From positions 124,001 to 188,000 of the forward strand of contig JAEYLX010000006.1 in assembly GCA_023407575.1 (NCBI GenBank): a stretch of DNA of 64,000 nucleotides, written 5' to 3'. This stretch comes from Bacillota bacterium. Its GTDB lineage: Bacteria > Bacillota > Clostridia > Lachnospirales > Lachnospiraceae. The position numbers and the translations under genes are program-made. Position 1 is the first letter of the stretch, and each line of letters starts with the position of its first letter. A model generated the notes under the pieces. That model worked only from the letters and a program-made list of their open reading frames with translations, was not told the DNA's origin and ran no database searches. Positions 1 to 9,239 of the stretch are shown here, piece after piece.

Positions 1-327
1 GATGGTATTCAAAACTCCAATGCGATAGAAATCTTACATAATTGGTGCAGGCATATGGAGCTTAAATGGGGAATGGGTATTGGCATCGGTGGAGGCGGAG
101 CCTTACTTTCTATGAGTGGAGTTCCTCTGGGAAAAGGGCCAAAGAAATCAGTCGGTTTAGCTTTTACTCAATTGGCAAAGAACATTGAACAAAAGTCCAG
201 TTCCGACAACATTTATACGAATATTAACTTTCCACGTTTTCTTTATAAATTAATGGCTCAATTAGGCTGGCGACAGTTAATTAAGCTGAATGGCAAAAAA
301 GCCAAGGATTTAAACTACAGATACTAG
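1..327 (+). CDS. C-terminal part of a flavodoxin-like / NADPH-dependent FMN reductase-type protein (5' end outside window)
   Basis: The frame is open from base 1, so the gene begins before the window; the internal ATG at 55 is not its start. About 108 codons remain. The visible part has a Gly-rich stretch (GIGIGGGGALLSM), then GVPLGKGPKKS and a short basic C-terminus. This pattern resembles the C-terminal region of clostridial flavodoxin-fold NAD(P)H:FMN reductase-like proteins, which bind FMN and act in the cytosol. The nucleotide-binding half is missing, so the assignment rests on the tail alone. A bidirectional terminator follows at 358-391. Confidence 0.45.
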   Translation, partial: DGIQNSNAIEILHNWCRHMELKWGMGIGIGGGGALLSMSGVPLGKGPKKSVGLAFTQLAKNIEQKSSSDNIYTNINFPRFLYKLMAQLGWRQLIKLNGKKAKDLNYRY

Positions 328-357
328 ATTGCTATCAAAATTAGTTTAATTACTTTC

Positions 358-391
358 AAAAAAAAATTACCTGCAAAGGTAATTTTTTTAT
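358..391. terminator. Bidirectional Rho-independent terminator
   Basis: An inverted repeat AAAAATTACC / GGTAATTTTT with a short loop, A-rich on one side and T-rich on the other. It lies between two convergent genes (ending at 327 and 412) and can serve both. Confidence 0.8.
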
Positions 392-411
392 ATGTTATAA
401 TTAAATTTATA

Positions 412-2526
412 TCAAGAGGATGCAATTTTAATTGCAAATTCTGCATCCTGTTTTCCCGCAAAAACAATGTAGCCCTTTAGCGGTAGCGTAACAGTAGATT
501 CTTTATTAATGATTGAGTTGCTAAGCATGACTCCATATTCATTATAAACGGTGAAGGAAGCCTCCTTCGGTAGCTTAACACTGATTTTTTTCTTTCCTGA
601 AGCTTGATCAATTTTATACCATTGTGCAAAACCTTCTTTACCAATTTTAACGGTGAAGGAAGATTTTGAAGATAGTGGTTTCACATTATCCTCTGATATC
701 AATAAGCTCCCATTACTTTTCAGATATTCTGTGTTTCTGACTTTATAAAAAAAGTAATCACTCAAATCTCTACCATTGACTCCAGGTATCTGAAGATCAG
801 CTTTCGCATTATTTTTATCTATGATCTTAGCATAATCACAATACCCCTCCAAATCCTGCAGTATATATAATTTGGATATCAGTGATAGGGAATACGCTGC
901 TGAATCATACTTTTCATTTATCACAAAATATAGTTTATTATCTCTCTGGCGCCAGGTCGCCAACACATCATCAGAAATTGGATTATTCACTATCTTCTGT
1001 CCCTGATAAACAGAAGTGGGAATCTGGCTAATGCCATGAAGCATGCTATATCCGGAGATATTAAGATAAGTTAACCCATTCGTCTCAGTTATAAAATTTA
1101 TATAAGTGCTTCCATCATAGGAATAGAATTTTCCATCACCTGTATATGTAAACTTTTTCCCCTGCAAATTCTTAAAAATTGCATCTGATAAGGTAAGTAT
1201 TCCATCCTTACTAATGGTTACTTTACTAACGCCATTATAATAAGCATAAAGGCCCTCGAACTTCCTTATATTACTTGGCATTTCAGCCTTTATTGGCTTT
1301 GTAAAGGTTTTATAAGGCTTGATTTCATCTATAACACCTTTTGCCTTTAAAGCAGAAAGCAAAACCTCCTGTGCCATGGCTTGATTATAAGTACTTGCAC
1401 CACCAGTGGATAGTACAGCCATTGCCATATTATGATCTGGTAAAACAATCATACATCCATGATATTGAAGCGTATCTCCTCCCTTTACCAAAGCTTTGAT
1501 TCCATATTCATTGAATGGATAAGTATCCACACTATCCCACCCAAGGCCATAGGACAGAGGTCCGACTTCACCCTCGGGCCAAATACCGTTAAGATATTCC
1601 GGATTCATCATAGCTTTAACGGAATCGGCGGATAAAACCTTATTTGTCTCCTTCGTCATAAAAACCTCAGCAAATTTACATATTTCCTCTGCTGTTGAAT
1701 AGATTCCACCTGCACCGATTGCATTCGTGTTTTCTACCGGTAATGCAATGTCACTGCCAATCTGATATGCTTTAACAAGCTGATTTCGATCAAAATTATC
1801 CTTCGGTGTTTTTGTCAAACGTAAACCTAAGGGCTGATCAATATTTTCTTTTATGTATTCAGTAAAACTAATTCCTGTAACTTTTTCAACTAGAATTTGC
1901 GCCAAACTAAATCCGTCGTTACAGTAAACAGAGAACTCACCTGGATCTGCTTTCAACCTGGAAACGGACAATCTGCTCAACAAATTATTATAAGTTGATG
2001 AATCATTATCGTTAAAAAGGAAGGTACTGTTAAAGGTACTACCAAATAGACCGGAGGAATGGTTTAAAAGCATTCTGGTTGTTATATCGTTGTATCTTTT
2101 GTCTGCCATTTTAAACTCTGGAATATATTGTACGATTGGAGTATCTAGATCTACTTTCCCTTGATCGACTAATTGCATTACCGCTACTGTTGTGAAAATT
2201 TTACTAATTGATCCGATACCATACATATCATCTTTTGTTGGTACAGTTTTTTTCACTTTATCATTTACACCAGCTTGGCCGGATAATATAATCTCTCCGT
2301 TGTCAATTAAGGCATATTGCACACTTGCAGAACCATATATCGAGGTTAGAAATGCTGCCTTTTTCTTTGCAAGAGCCATTGTATCATCATAATTTACTTT
2401 TGCATTCTGCGTTGCGATTAAGTTTGTAACGCTACTCGTTTGAGCATATGCTTGTGTAAATGGTGAAAATAATAACATCAATACGATACCAATAGAGGTA
2501 CCTAAACGAAAAATCTTTTTGATCAT
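412..2526 (-). CDS. Secreted serine hydrolase, class C beta-lactamase / DD-peptidase-like
   Basis: A 704-residue protein with an N-terminal signal peptide (basic MIKK, a hydrophobic stretch, then AYAQ). The N-terminal half is a beta-lactamase class C-like domain (PF00144 type). The nucleophile motif SISK lies near residue 105, the Tyr motif YCN near residue 200, and a YHG near residue 350 probably stands for the third active-site motif. The C-terminal ~280 residues are beta-rich and unassigned, as in clostridial penicillin-binding-protein-related esterases and peptidases. It probably acts outside the membrane on peptidoglycan peptides or esters; true beta-lactamase activity cannot be claimed. 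It has its own promoter region to the right and ends at the shared terminator. Confidence 0.8.
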   Translation of the reverse strand: MIKKIFRLGTSIGIVLMLLFSPFTQAYAQTSSVTNLIATQNAKVNYDDTMALAKKKAAFLTSIYGSASVQYALIDNGEIILSGQAGVNDKVKKTVPTKDDMYGIGSISKIFTTVAVMQLVDQGKVDLDTPIVQYIPEFKMADKRYNDITTRMLLNHSSGLFGSTFNSTFLFNDNDSSTYNNLLSRLSVSRLKADPGEFSVYCNDGFSLAQILVEKVTGISFTEYIKENIDQPLGLRLTKTPKDNFDRNQLVKAYQIGSDIALPVENTNAIGAGGIYSTAEEICKFAEVFMTKETNKVLSADSVKAMMNPEYLNGIWPEGEVGPLSYGLGWDSVDTYPFNEYGIKALVKGGDTLQYHGCMIVLPDHNMAMAVLSTGGASTYNQAMAQEVLLSALKAKGVIDEIKPYKTFTKPIKAEMPSNIRKFEGLYAYYNGVSKVTISKDGILTLSDAIFKNLQGKKFTYTGDGKFYSYDGSTYINFITETNGLTYLNISGYSMLHGISQIPTSVYQGQKIVNNPISDDVLATWRQRDNKLYFVINEKYDSAAYSLSLISKLYILQDLEGYCDYAKIIDKNNAKADLQIPGVNGRDLSDYFFYKVRNTEYLKSNGSLLISEDNVKPLSSKSSFTVKIGKEGFAQWYKIDQASGKKKISVKLPKEASFTVYNEYGVMLSNSIINKESTVTLPLKGYIVFAGKQDAEFAIKIASS

Positions 2527-2714
2527 AATAAGTCTTCTCCCTTATGCAAATTTAACCAATGTCATTATAGCATAGAAATAAGGTGAATCAATCTTTCTAA
2601 TCATATTTTAACTATTTGTGGAAATTTAACTGTAGAAATAAACTTATGAAAGAGCTATAATAAAAATTGCTAAATTTTACATACTATAATAAATTAAACT
2701 TGGGAGGAATTAGT

Positions 2715-3581
2715 GTGAAACTTACTAGAATGTTCAACAAATTTTTTGTTATGATGATGATACTTTCCCTCATAACTCCTTTCGCAGTATCCAATGCGAA
2801 TGCTACTGTTGCCTACGCTGCAACAATCAAACTAAACAAAACATCCATATCGTTAGATGTTGGTAAGACGTATACGTTAAAGATCAGCGGTACAAAATCA
2901 AAGGTCACTTGGTCTACAAGTAATAAAAAGGTAGCAACTGTAAACTCTTCCGGAAAGGTAACTGCAAAAAAAGCAGGTTCTGCAACTGTTACAGCCTTAG
3001 TAAACAAGAAAAAATACAATTGTAAGGTTACCGTAAAGACACCTGTAAATCCGCTTGTTAAGAATGCCCCCTTCGCTGCGCAGGATGCTAACCTTGGAAA
3101 ATTTAATACCGTAGTTCCCAAGGATTGGACGATGGACATTTTAGCTCAAGAGAATAATGACATTATTGTTATGCTTTACCCAAGCTCAGCTGATTTAGCT
3201 TCAGGTTCCTCGAATATAACTATTCTTGTTCAGGAAACAGATACTGCAACAACCTATGATATTGCAAAAGAGTATTTTGCCAGTGTGCTCACAGAAGATC
3301 TATTTATTTCACAGTTTGCTGAAAATGGTATAGAAAATATAACCCTAAGTGAGTTTACGACCAGCGATTATGAAACAAAGAACGGTACAGCCTTTAAAAC
3401 TAAGTACATAGCCGACTATAAGGTAGCTGAACAAGAGGGTTCATTTATTCAGGTCCTTTATGACATATACATTGATAACTATCTGGTTGTGGTAACAATC
3501 ACAGATGCCGGAGATAATCTTACCCCTGATATCTATGAGGTTACAGAATATTTATTAGATGCCCTGCAATTAGTTAAGTAA
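2715..3581 (+). CDS. Secreted protein with one Big2 (bacterial Ig-like) domain and an unassigned C-terminal domain
   Basis: The start is the GTG at 2715, six bases after a GGGAGGA ribosome site; the upstream ATG at 2667 has no such site. An N-terminal signal peptide ends near AYAAT. Residues ~37-105 form a Big2 domain (KTSISLDVGKTYTL... VTWSTSNKKVATVNSSGKVTAKKAGSATVTA), an adhesion-type fold. The remaining ~160 residues (from NAPFAAQDANLGKFNTVVP) form an alpha/beta domain I do not recognise, similar in style to lipoprotein-type PsbP/DUF domains. No membrane anchor is visible, so the protein is probably secreted or loosely wall-bound. Confidence 0.8.
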   Translation: MKLTRMFNKFFVMMMILSLITPFAVSNANATVAYAATIKLNKTSISLDVGKTYTLKISGTKSKVTWSTSNKKVATVNSSGKVTAKKAGSATVTALVNKKKYNCKVTVKTPVNPLVKNAPFAAQDANLGKFNTVVPKDWTMDILAQENNDIIVMLYPSSADLASGSSNITILVQETDTATTYDIAKEYFASVLTEDLFISQFAENGIENITLSEFTTSDYETKNGTAFKTKYIADYKVAEQEGSFIQVLYDIYIDNYLVVVTITDAGDNLTPDIYEVTEYLLDALQLVK

Positions 3582-3600
3582 CACGCTTTGTTTTCAATGT

Positions 3601-3637
3601 GCAGGTATAGTATTCTTTGCTATACCTGCTTTTTTTG
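3601..3637 (+). terminator. Rho-independent terminator
   Basis: GCAGGTATAG / CTATACCTGC hairpin followed by seven T, 20 bases after the Big2-protein stop codon. Confidence 0.9.
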
Positions 3638-3682
3638 ATATCATATTAATCCGAGTGAGATAAATATTTGGAGGGACAATTT

Positions 3683-5044
3683 GTGAAAAATAAAATAAAG
3701 CCCTATTTACCATTTATATTCAGTGTTATCCTAATAGCCATTTTTCTATTTATGTATGGAAATATTGGTGCATCAAAAGGTAGTTTAGAGAAAGACGCAA
3801 GAAAGAGTCAACATATAGATTCTTCTTGGGAGATTGCAAAATCTGTTAATGAAACCCTTGGGGTTTTATTGTTTTATGATAAGAATACTTATGACTATAC
3901 CTATTCCATCTATGTTAATCATCCTGGTATATCTTATGGATACTTTTTTAGAGAAGGTGGTGGTTTCGTCGGACTAGAGAATGGGCCTGTTCAATTTACA
4001 AATGAACAAGGTTCTGCTATTTTTTCATTAAACCAGGATAAGATTAGTAGAATTGAATTTGGTAATAAGAATTTGTTACCCATTATGATAGATCCATCAA
4101 AACCTTTTACAGCTTTAATTCCTGACCATAGCGAATCAATAACAATGTATGATATTAATGAAGTCATAGTTCCATTTGCTAATGTTATTGTAGGGGAAAC
4201 GATGACAAATCTTGTGCCTACTCATTTATCAAATAATATAACTGCTACCCTGCCAAAACCAACTATTACAGTCGAAGCATCGCTTAACGACACTCCCACA
4301 GAAGTAATTCGTGATTTTGAGGATTGTTTTGAGGGGTTTAACGGTTGTGCCGTTATCTATAATACAAATGAAAATGAATACAACTTTTATAACAAGGAAC
4401 TGTGTAATATTCAAACAACTCCTTGTTCTACCTTTAAAATTATATCTACACTAATGGGCTTACAGAAGGATGTTATTAATTCTGAAGATTCTAAGCTGGG
4501 ATATAGTGGAGTTAACTACCCTGTTTCTGAATGGAATTCTGATGTAACGCTAAAAGAAGCTTTTCAATATTCATGTATTTGGTATTATCGTAAAATAATT
4601 GATGAGGTGGGAAAAGAATCTGTTCAAGAACAACTAGATACCCTATCCTATGGAAACTGTGACATTTCAAGTTGGGAAGGAAGCAATGCTAATTCATTGC
4701 CGGATTTAAATGGCTTCTGGTTGGAGTCTTCTTTAAAAATATCCCCTACAGAACAGGTCCGTGTCCTAACTTCAATATTTGAAGGCAAGTCCAATTATTC
4801 TGTAGAAGATATTGAAATTTTAAAGCATATTATGAAAGCTGATAATAACGAGGACATTAAATTGTACGGTAAAACTGGTGCGGGTGTTCATAACAACTCC
4901 TGGTATGTTGGCTTTTTTGAAGTTGATGACGAAATACATTATTTCGCAGTACATTTAGACGATGCTACGAAAAGTCGCGTAACCGGTGCCGATGCCAAGC
5001 AGATAACACTCAATATCATAAATAAATATTACAGGGTTCAGTAA
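3683..5044 (+). CDS. Membrane-anchored class D beta-lactamase-like / penicillin-binding transpeptidase-domain protein
   Basis: The start is the GTG at 3683, eight bases after GGAGGG; 453 residues. A single N-terminal membrane segment (LPFIFSVILIAIFLFMYG) anchors an extracytoplasmic protein. The C-terminal ~240 residues carry the ordered class D / penicillin-binding motifs: PCSTFK (nucleophile Ser and Lys near 249), SCI near 296 in place of SxV, YGN near 325, and KTG near 395. The order and spacing fit OXA/BlaR-sensor-type domains. The N-terminal ~200 residues are unassigned and could be a regulatory or binding domain. Whether it hydrolyses beta-lactams or only binds them cannot be read from the sequence; no BlaI-type repressor is adjacent. 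Confidence 0.75.
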   Translation: MKNKIKPYLPFIFSVILIAIFLFMYGNIGASKGSLEKDARKSQHIDSSWEIAKSVNETLGVLLFYDKNTYDYTYSIYVNHPGISYGYFFREGGGFVGLENGPVQFTNEQGSAIFSLNQDKISRIEFGNKNLLPIMIDPSKPFTALIPDHSESITMYDINEVIVPFANVIVGETMTNLVPTHLSNNITATLPKPTITVEASLNDTPTEVIRDFEDCFEGFNGCAVIYNTNENEYNFYNKELCNIQTTPCSTFKIISTLMGLQKDVINSEDSKLGYSGVNYPVSEWNSDVTLKEAFQYSCIWYYRKIIDEVGKESVQEQLDTLSYGNCDISSWEGSNANSLPDLNGFWLESSLKISPTEQVRVLTSIFEGKSNYSVEDIEILKHIMKADNNEDIKLYGKTGAGVHNNSWYVGFFEVDDEIHYFAVHLDDATKSRVTGADAKQITLNIINKYYRVQ

Positions 5045-5048
5045 CTTT

Positions 5049-5723
5049 CTAAATTATATTGCCTCCATGAAAATAACACTCATAGATTCTAATTCCCTTA
5101 TAAAGAATCTCCTCATACCCCTGATACCATTCAAATGTTCCATCTACTTTACAGTGATAAGTATAATCTCCCTCTTGGAAGAAAGCAGGTCCACGATAGG
5201 GACTCTTGGCTGGAACATTTGATAAAGCATTCTTTAGTACATCTCCGCTAAAGTTTTCTCCTATCACTCTTCCACAATAATTCATGCACCAGAAGGGTTT
5301 ATCCACAATCCATATGGCTTCTTCCCCGCCGAAGCGTTCTCCACCCAGATAGGTGTCATAATAGTGCAGTTCGCCTTCACTAAATTCCAGGTCATGAGAA
5401 TTTATTCTAGAGGGAATAGTTTCGCTTCCAGATGCAGCATAGGTTGCTTTTTTTGCCTTTAACAAGAAACTGATTATCTCCTGATTGCTCGTCTTATTCT
5501 CACTTCCAAACTGCTTATTACACACCTCTTTGTCTCTGATTAACCTATCTAAAGACACTTTATAGAAATCACTTAACTGAATTAATCTCTCGACTTCTGG
5601 CAGGGAGCTTCCGCTCTCCCACTTTCCAATTGCCTGTCTAGAAACCGCCAAATATTCCGCTAATTCTTCTTGGGACAAACCCTTTGCTCTTCTTAATTCT
5701 ATTAGGTTTTCTGCAACGCTCAT
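5049..5723 (-). CDS. XRE-family transcriptional regulator with C-terminal DUF5680-like domain
   Basis: Residues 1-60 are a classic Cro/CI helix-turn-helix (LRRAKGLSQEELAEYLAVSRQAIGKWESG). After a linker, residues ~75-224 form a domain rich in aromatic residues (DTYLGGERFGGEEAIW, YRGPAFFQEGDYTY, YECYFHGG) matching the DUF5680 type found behind clostridial HTH regulators. It is convergent with the beta-lactamase-like gene, with four bases between the stops, so the two genes are not one operon. A ligand-sensing role for the C-terminal domain is inference. Confidence 0.8.
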   Translation of the reverse strand: MSVAENLIELRRAKGLSQEELAEYLAVSRQAIGKWESGSSLPEVERLIQLSDFYKVSLDRLIRDKEVCNKQFGSENKTSNQEIISFLLKAKKATYAASGSETIPSRINSHDLEFSEGELHYYDTYLGGERFGGEEAIWIVDKPFWCMNYCGRVIGENFSGDVLKNALSNVPAKSPYRGPAFFQEGDYTYHCKVDGTFEWYQGYEEILYKGIRIYECYFHGGNII

Positions 5724-6093
5724 TCTTAATCTCCTTTTCCCTCTAGGACTATCTTAAAAAGTGATGAAAGATACTGTAAAACAGAACCTTTCCATGTGAA
5801 AGTGACTTTTTCACCTCATCTTTTTCATTGTTTCATAGATACTAGAATATATGAAAACCTTACCGCAGGCTACCAACCATCTATCTACACTTTCGCTACT
5901 ATTGGTTGCATGCTTTACTTGTATTATTTTACAAATAATATAGTATTGTTTTATAATGTAGTCAATCAGAATAAGTCATATTTCTAGCTGGTTTATATCA
6001 TTTTCAATGAGCAAATAATTATAATTTTGCAACCAATACATCTTTTTCCGATTATATAGATGAAAGCTTTCAATAAACAGAGGAGATTAAGTG
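5724..6093. other. Intergenic region, divergent promoters
   Basis: It separates the minus-strand XRE gene from the plus-strand sigma-factor operon. The short open frame at 5796-5987 has no ribosome site or protein-like composition. The only clear element is the ECF-type promoter near its right end. Confidence 0.5.
6028..6054 (+). promoter_or_regulatory. Putative ECF-sigma-dependent (autoregulatory) promoter
   Basis: TGCAACC followed after 14 bases by CGATTA, 27 bases before the ribosome site of the sigma gene. The AAC core of the -35 and CGxxTA -10 follow the general ECF pattern, and a related pair precedes the sigma gene at 47.5 kb. A TGCAACC also lies at about 8070, before the AraC gene. 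Confidence 0.45.
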
Positions 6094-6651
6094 ATGGAGG
6101 ACAGCCAAATAATTGAATTGTATTTTAAGCGTTCTGAATCTGCAATCAAAGAAACAAAAGCTAAGTATGGTAAGCTATGCTATCATATTGCTTTTAACAT
6201 TCTAAATAACAAAGAGGATGCGGAAGAATGCGAAAATGATACCTATCTTCGAACCTGGAATTCCATACCACCTAAGGAGCCAGATCCTTTGCCCGCCTAT
6301 TTGGGTAAAATTGTTCGTAATCTTGCTTTGCAAAAATATGAGTATTATACGGCAAAAAAGCGAAATCGTAATTTAGAGCTAGTCTACAACGAGCTTGAAG
6401 AATGTATCCCAGGTGGCTTTGACCTAGAGGATCATTATTCGGAAGGTCAGCTTAGTGGACTTATTGATATATTTTTGCGTGGTATTGATCAGGAGTCTCG
6501 TATCTTATTTGTACTTCGGTATTGGCATACAAATCCCATTAAAGTGATTGCAAACCGCTTTCATATGAGTGAAAGTAAGGTTAAATCTTCTCTTTTCAGA
6601 ACTAGAAAGAAGCTGAAATTATATTTGGAGGAAGAAGGTTATTATCTATGA
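6094..6651 (+). CDS. ECF-type RNA polymerase sigma factor (sigma-70 family)
   Basis: About 185 residues. Region 2 (residues ~10-75) includes the CYHIAFNILNNKEDAEECENDTYLRTWNSIP stretch typical of core binding and -10 recognition. Region 4 (residues ~125-180) has LFVLRYWHTNPIKVIANRFHMSESKVKSSLFRTRKKL, a helix-turn-helix. The start is ATG 6094, eight bases after AGGAG, or the adjacent GTG 6091. The stop overlaps the start of the next gene by four bases, as usual for a sigma/anti-sigma pair. It probably drives its own operon from the ECF-like promoter just upstream. Confidence 0.88.
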   Translation: MEDSQIIELYFKRSESAIKETKAKYGKLCYHIAFNILNNKEDAEECENDTYLRTWNSIPPKEPDPLPAYLGKIVRNLALQKYEYYTAKKRNRNLELVYNELEECIPGGFDLEDHYSEGQLSGLIDIFLRGIDQESRILFVLRYWHTNPIKVIANRFHMSESKVKSSLFRTRKKLKLYLEEEGYYL

Positions 6652-7961
6652 GCGGAAAGAAGCTGTATAAAGAAATTAACAATATAAGCGATGATATTAT
6701 AGAAGAAGCAAATAATGCACTAATTATCCATTCAGATGTAATTCATAAACCAGTTTATTGGAGATGGTATACCATGCTGGCAGCTGGTTTATGTTTACCG
6801 CTGATTATTATATTAATTAGTCTCACTATGAATAGACCTGAAATCATATTACCGGATAGTACCCAAATCTTTGCCAGTGATATAGTTGAGCAAAACAGTA
6901 ATATCTACGGTATTAAAGCAGGTGCATCTACCAAAGCCTACTTTACTATGAGAGCTGACTCTTTAAATGACCTTATGAAATCACCTGCGAAGAGTAATGC
7001 AGACAGCCAATCTCTTACGGTCTACCAACCTGTGACGGTTGAGAACTATGACGTTTATTTTCAAGAAAAGCTTCAAACTGTTATTGATAATGCGATGAAT
7101 AACTTGAACATTAACTTTATATCAGAAGAAAATAAAATTAATGTTAAACCTGCAAATTCAGATGACAATCCTTATATTATAATAGATAACAACATCTTAA
7201 AAAGTACTAAGTACCACTACTATTCTACTGATTTGATATCTGATGAATATAAAATTTGGATGGACTCCTCGGATGAAAGCTCCATCACTTATCGAATCTG
7301 GAATATAGATCCACTTGTAGATAATAATTTTAGATTAAACGGTAATGAAATAGCTATAACCTTTGAGGAGAGCGATGAATCCATTAAAAATAAATTGTCG
7401 GGAGCCCTTTCCTTCGCAAATAAGATATTTAATACTAATTTTGAATTCCAATTTATAATACGTAATGCAGATTACTTAGGAGATGGATATGTCTCGTTAT
7501 TTGTTGAGGCTTATGAACCTTCAAGGGATATTAATCAACGGATGTATAACCAATATCTAAACAAGTTTAGCTTCTATTTTAGCAATTCTAATGATGATGA
7601 AACGCTTAAATTGGTAGGAATTTATTACACCGAACATAATTTGGAGCGTGCTTTCCCAGAAGATACGCCTATTATTACCTTAGAAGAAGCTGAGGGATAC
7701 CTTCGTAGTGGTTACATTTTCACAGGTCATGTATGCACCTACTGTATGCTTCACAATAATGCAGTTGACTTTGAAGATTATGATAGTGCAGAAATCGTCT
7801 ACAGAGATGATGTCTTTGGCAAGTATGTTATTCCTTTCTATGCCTTCTATAAGAAAACTGCTGATTATACCTATGCCGTGGCTTATGTACCTGCTGTGGC
7901 TGTAGGAGGTCTAAAGGAATATTTTAAAGAACAGGAAGCCTGGCATAATAAAATAGATTAA
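6648..7961 (+). CDS. Probable membrane-bound anti-sigma factor
   Basis: The start ATG overlaps the sigma-factor stop (ATGA), implying translational coupling. The cytoplasmic N-terminus is ~45 residues, followed by one membrane segment (YTMLAAGLCLPLIIILISLTM, residues ~46-66) and a ~370-residue outer domain. This topology is that of an anti-sigma factor holding the sigma at the membrane. No zinc-finger Cys/His motif is present in the N-terminus. The extracytoplasmic domain is not a family I recognise. It has a CTYC pair near residue 366 (GHVCTYCMLH), which might be redox- or metal-responsive; that is speculation. Confidence 0.7.
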   Translation: MSGKKLYKEINNISDDIIEEANNALIIHSDVIHKPVYWRWYTMLAAGLCLPLIIILISLTMNRPEIILPDSTQIFASDIVEQNSNIYGIKAGASTKAYFTMRADSLNDLMKSPAKSNADSQSLTVYQPVTVENYDVYFQEKLQTVIDNAMNNLNINFISEENKINVKPANSDDNPYIIIDNNILKSTKYHYYSTDLISDEYKIWMDSSDESSITYRIWNIDPLVDNNFRLNGNEIAITFEESDESIKNKLSGALSFANKIFNTNFEFQFIIRNADYLGDGYVSLFVEAYEPSRDINQRMYNQYLNKFSFYFSNSNDDETLKLVGIYYTEHNLERAFPEDTPIITLEEAEGYLRSGYIFTGHVCTYCMLHNNAVDFEDYDSAEIVYRDDVFGKYVIPFYAFYKKTADYTYAVAYVPAVAVGGLKEYFKEQEAWHNKID

Positions 7962-8105
7962 TCATATACAATAAAATATTATTTACTAATCTAAGGATTA
8001 TCAACTATAATTAGTAACACTGTAAACGTAAACCGGACAAAATCGAACAAAGTAAATTAGGAAAATAATATTGCAACCCTTTACAATACATTTGAGGTGA
8101 TAAAT

Positions 8106-8972
8106 ATGGACTGCATAACAAGTATTCAAAAAGCAATCGAATACATGGAAGAACATCTACTGGAGGATATAAATTATGAGGATGCAGCAAGACAGGTATA
8201 CATGTCCAGCTACCATTTTCACAAAACCTTCAGTATGATTACCGGAATAACTCCAAATGATTATATCCGCAATCGACGTATGTCACTGGCAGCACAGGAA
8301 ATAAGTTTCTCAACCGCTAAGGTTATCGACATCGCCTATAAATATGGATATGATTCGCCCGAAAGCTTTACAAAAGCATTTTCCAGGTTTCATGGTGTTA
8401 CACCAAGTGTGGCAAAACGCTCCGGTATGCAGTTAAAATTATACAACCGCCTCATATTAAAATTAATTGTGGAAGGTGGTACGATGATGGATTACAAAAT
8501 TGTTGAAAAAGAACCCTTTACGCTGATTGCAAAGGTTGAGAGCTTTAGGATTGAAAGTATTAAGGAGGATAATAATAACGAGATACCGGATTTCTGGAAA
8601 AGAAGTGGTGAGGAAGGAGTATTTGCAGAACTTCGCAACCATTCCAAACACACTGATGTCTACGGAGCCTGCTCTCCTATCTCAAAGGACAGTCAATTCT
8701 TTGACTATGGGATTGGGATGTTACACGATGGAGGAAATGTTCCGAGCGGGTATGCACTTTTGGAGGTGAAACCTACTTTATGGGCTGTCTTCCCCTGTAT
8801 TGGAGATAGCGGCGAATGTATAGGTGAAACCTGGGATCGAATTTACAAAGAATTTCTTCCAGCCTCCGAATACGAAATGCTGGATGACACAGATTTTGAA
8901 CTGTACCCTGATAATAATGACGGTAACTTATTCTGTGAGGTATGGATACCTATAAGTAAAAAGTCAAAATAG
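8106..8972 (+). CDS. AraC-family regulator with C-terminal GyrI-like effector-binding domain
   Basis: The start is ATG 8106, five bases after GAGGTGA. Residues ~5-100 are the two-helix-turn-helix AraC DNA-binding domain (SSYHFHKTFSMITGITPNDYIRNRRMSLAAQEI and YKYGYDSPESFTKAFSRFHGVTPS). From about residue 130 (YKIVEKEPFTLIAKVE) to the end is a GyrI-like/SOUL-type small-molecule-binding domain, ending with the characteristic EVWIPI strand. Such regulators (Rob/BmrR-like architecture) bind lipophilic drugs and activate efflux genes. The target is not evident here. A TGCAACC motif upstream suggests control by the neighbouring ECF sigma. Confidence 0.9.
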   Translation: MDCITSIQKAIEYMEEHLLEDINYEDAARQVYMSSYHFHKTFSMITGITPNDYIRNRRMSLAAQEISFSTAKVIDIAYKYGYDSPESFTKAFSRFHGVTPSVAKRSGMQLKLYNRLILKLIVEGGTMMDYKIVEKEPFTLIAKVESFRIESIKEDNNNEIPDFWKRSGEEGVFAELRNHSKHTDVYGACSPISKDSQFFDYGIGMLHDGGNVPSGYALLEVKPTLWAVFPCIGDSGECIGETWDRIYKEFLPASEYEMLDDTDFELYPDNNDGNLFCEVWIPISKKSK

Positions 8973-9094
8973 AACTTTCAGATTTCATATCTGTATTATG
9001 GCTTGAAATTTTAATCTGGAATCTTAACCTTTAAAAGAATTTAAGCTTTTAGCTTTAAAACTTTAGAATTTTTAGCTTTTAGAATTTACCTATT

Positions 9095-9144
9095 GCATTT
9101 ATTTATAGCATTTATTTATAGCATTTATTTATAGCATTTACCTA
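9095..9144. repeat. Short 13-bp tandem repeat
   Basis: GCATTTATTTATA occurs three times in a row followed by a partial, diverged fourth copy (GCATTTACCTA). It lies in the AT-rich gap between the AraC gene and the terminator of the nitrogenase-like operon. Confidence 0.9.
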
Positions 9145-9159
9145 TTACATTTAATATTT

Positions 9160-9212
9160 AAAATAGCAGCCAACAGGTTTCTTTACTCAAGAAAGCTATT
9201 AGCTGCTATTTT
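9160..9212 (-). terminator. Terminator of the nitrogenase-like operon
   Basis: Arms AAAATAGCAGC / GCTGCTATTTT enclose an inner TTTCTT/AAGAAA stem, 28 bases beyond the NifK-like stop codon. On the minus strand it ends in a T-rich tract. Its position fixes the downstream end of the operon. Confidence 0.7.
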
Positions 9213-9239
9213 AAGTCTACCAAGCCAGACAATTATCAC

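Noticed and set aside
5796..5987. A 63-codon open frame
   Set aside because: No ribosome site, no protein-like composition, lies in a divergent promoter region.
9095..9144. A CRISPR-like or origin-type iteron array
   Set aside because: The 13-bp units are contiguous, without spacers, AT-rich and only three to four in number; a simple tandem repeat. No CRISPR array was seen anywhere in the window.
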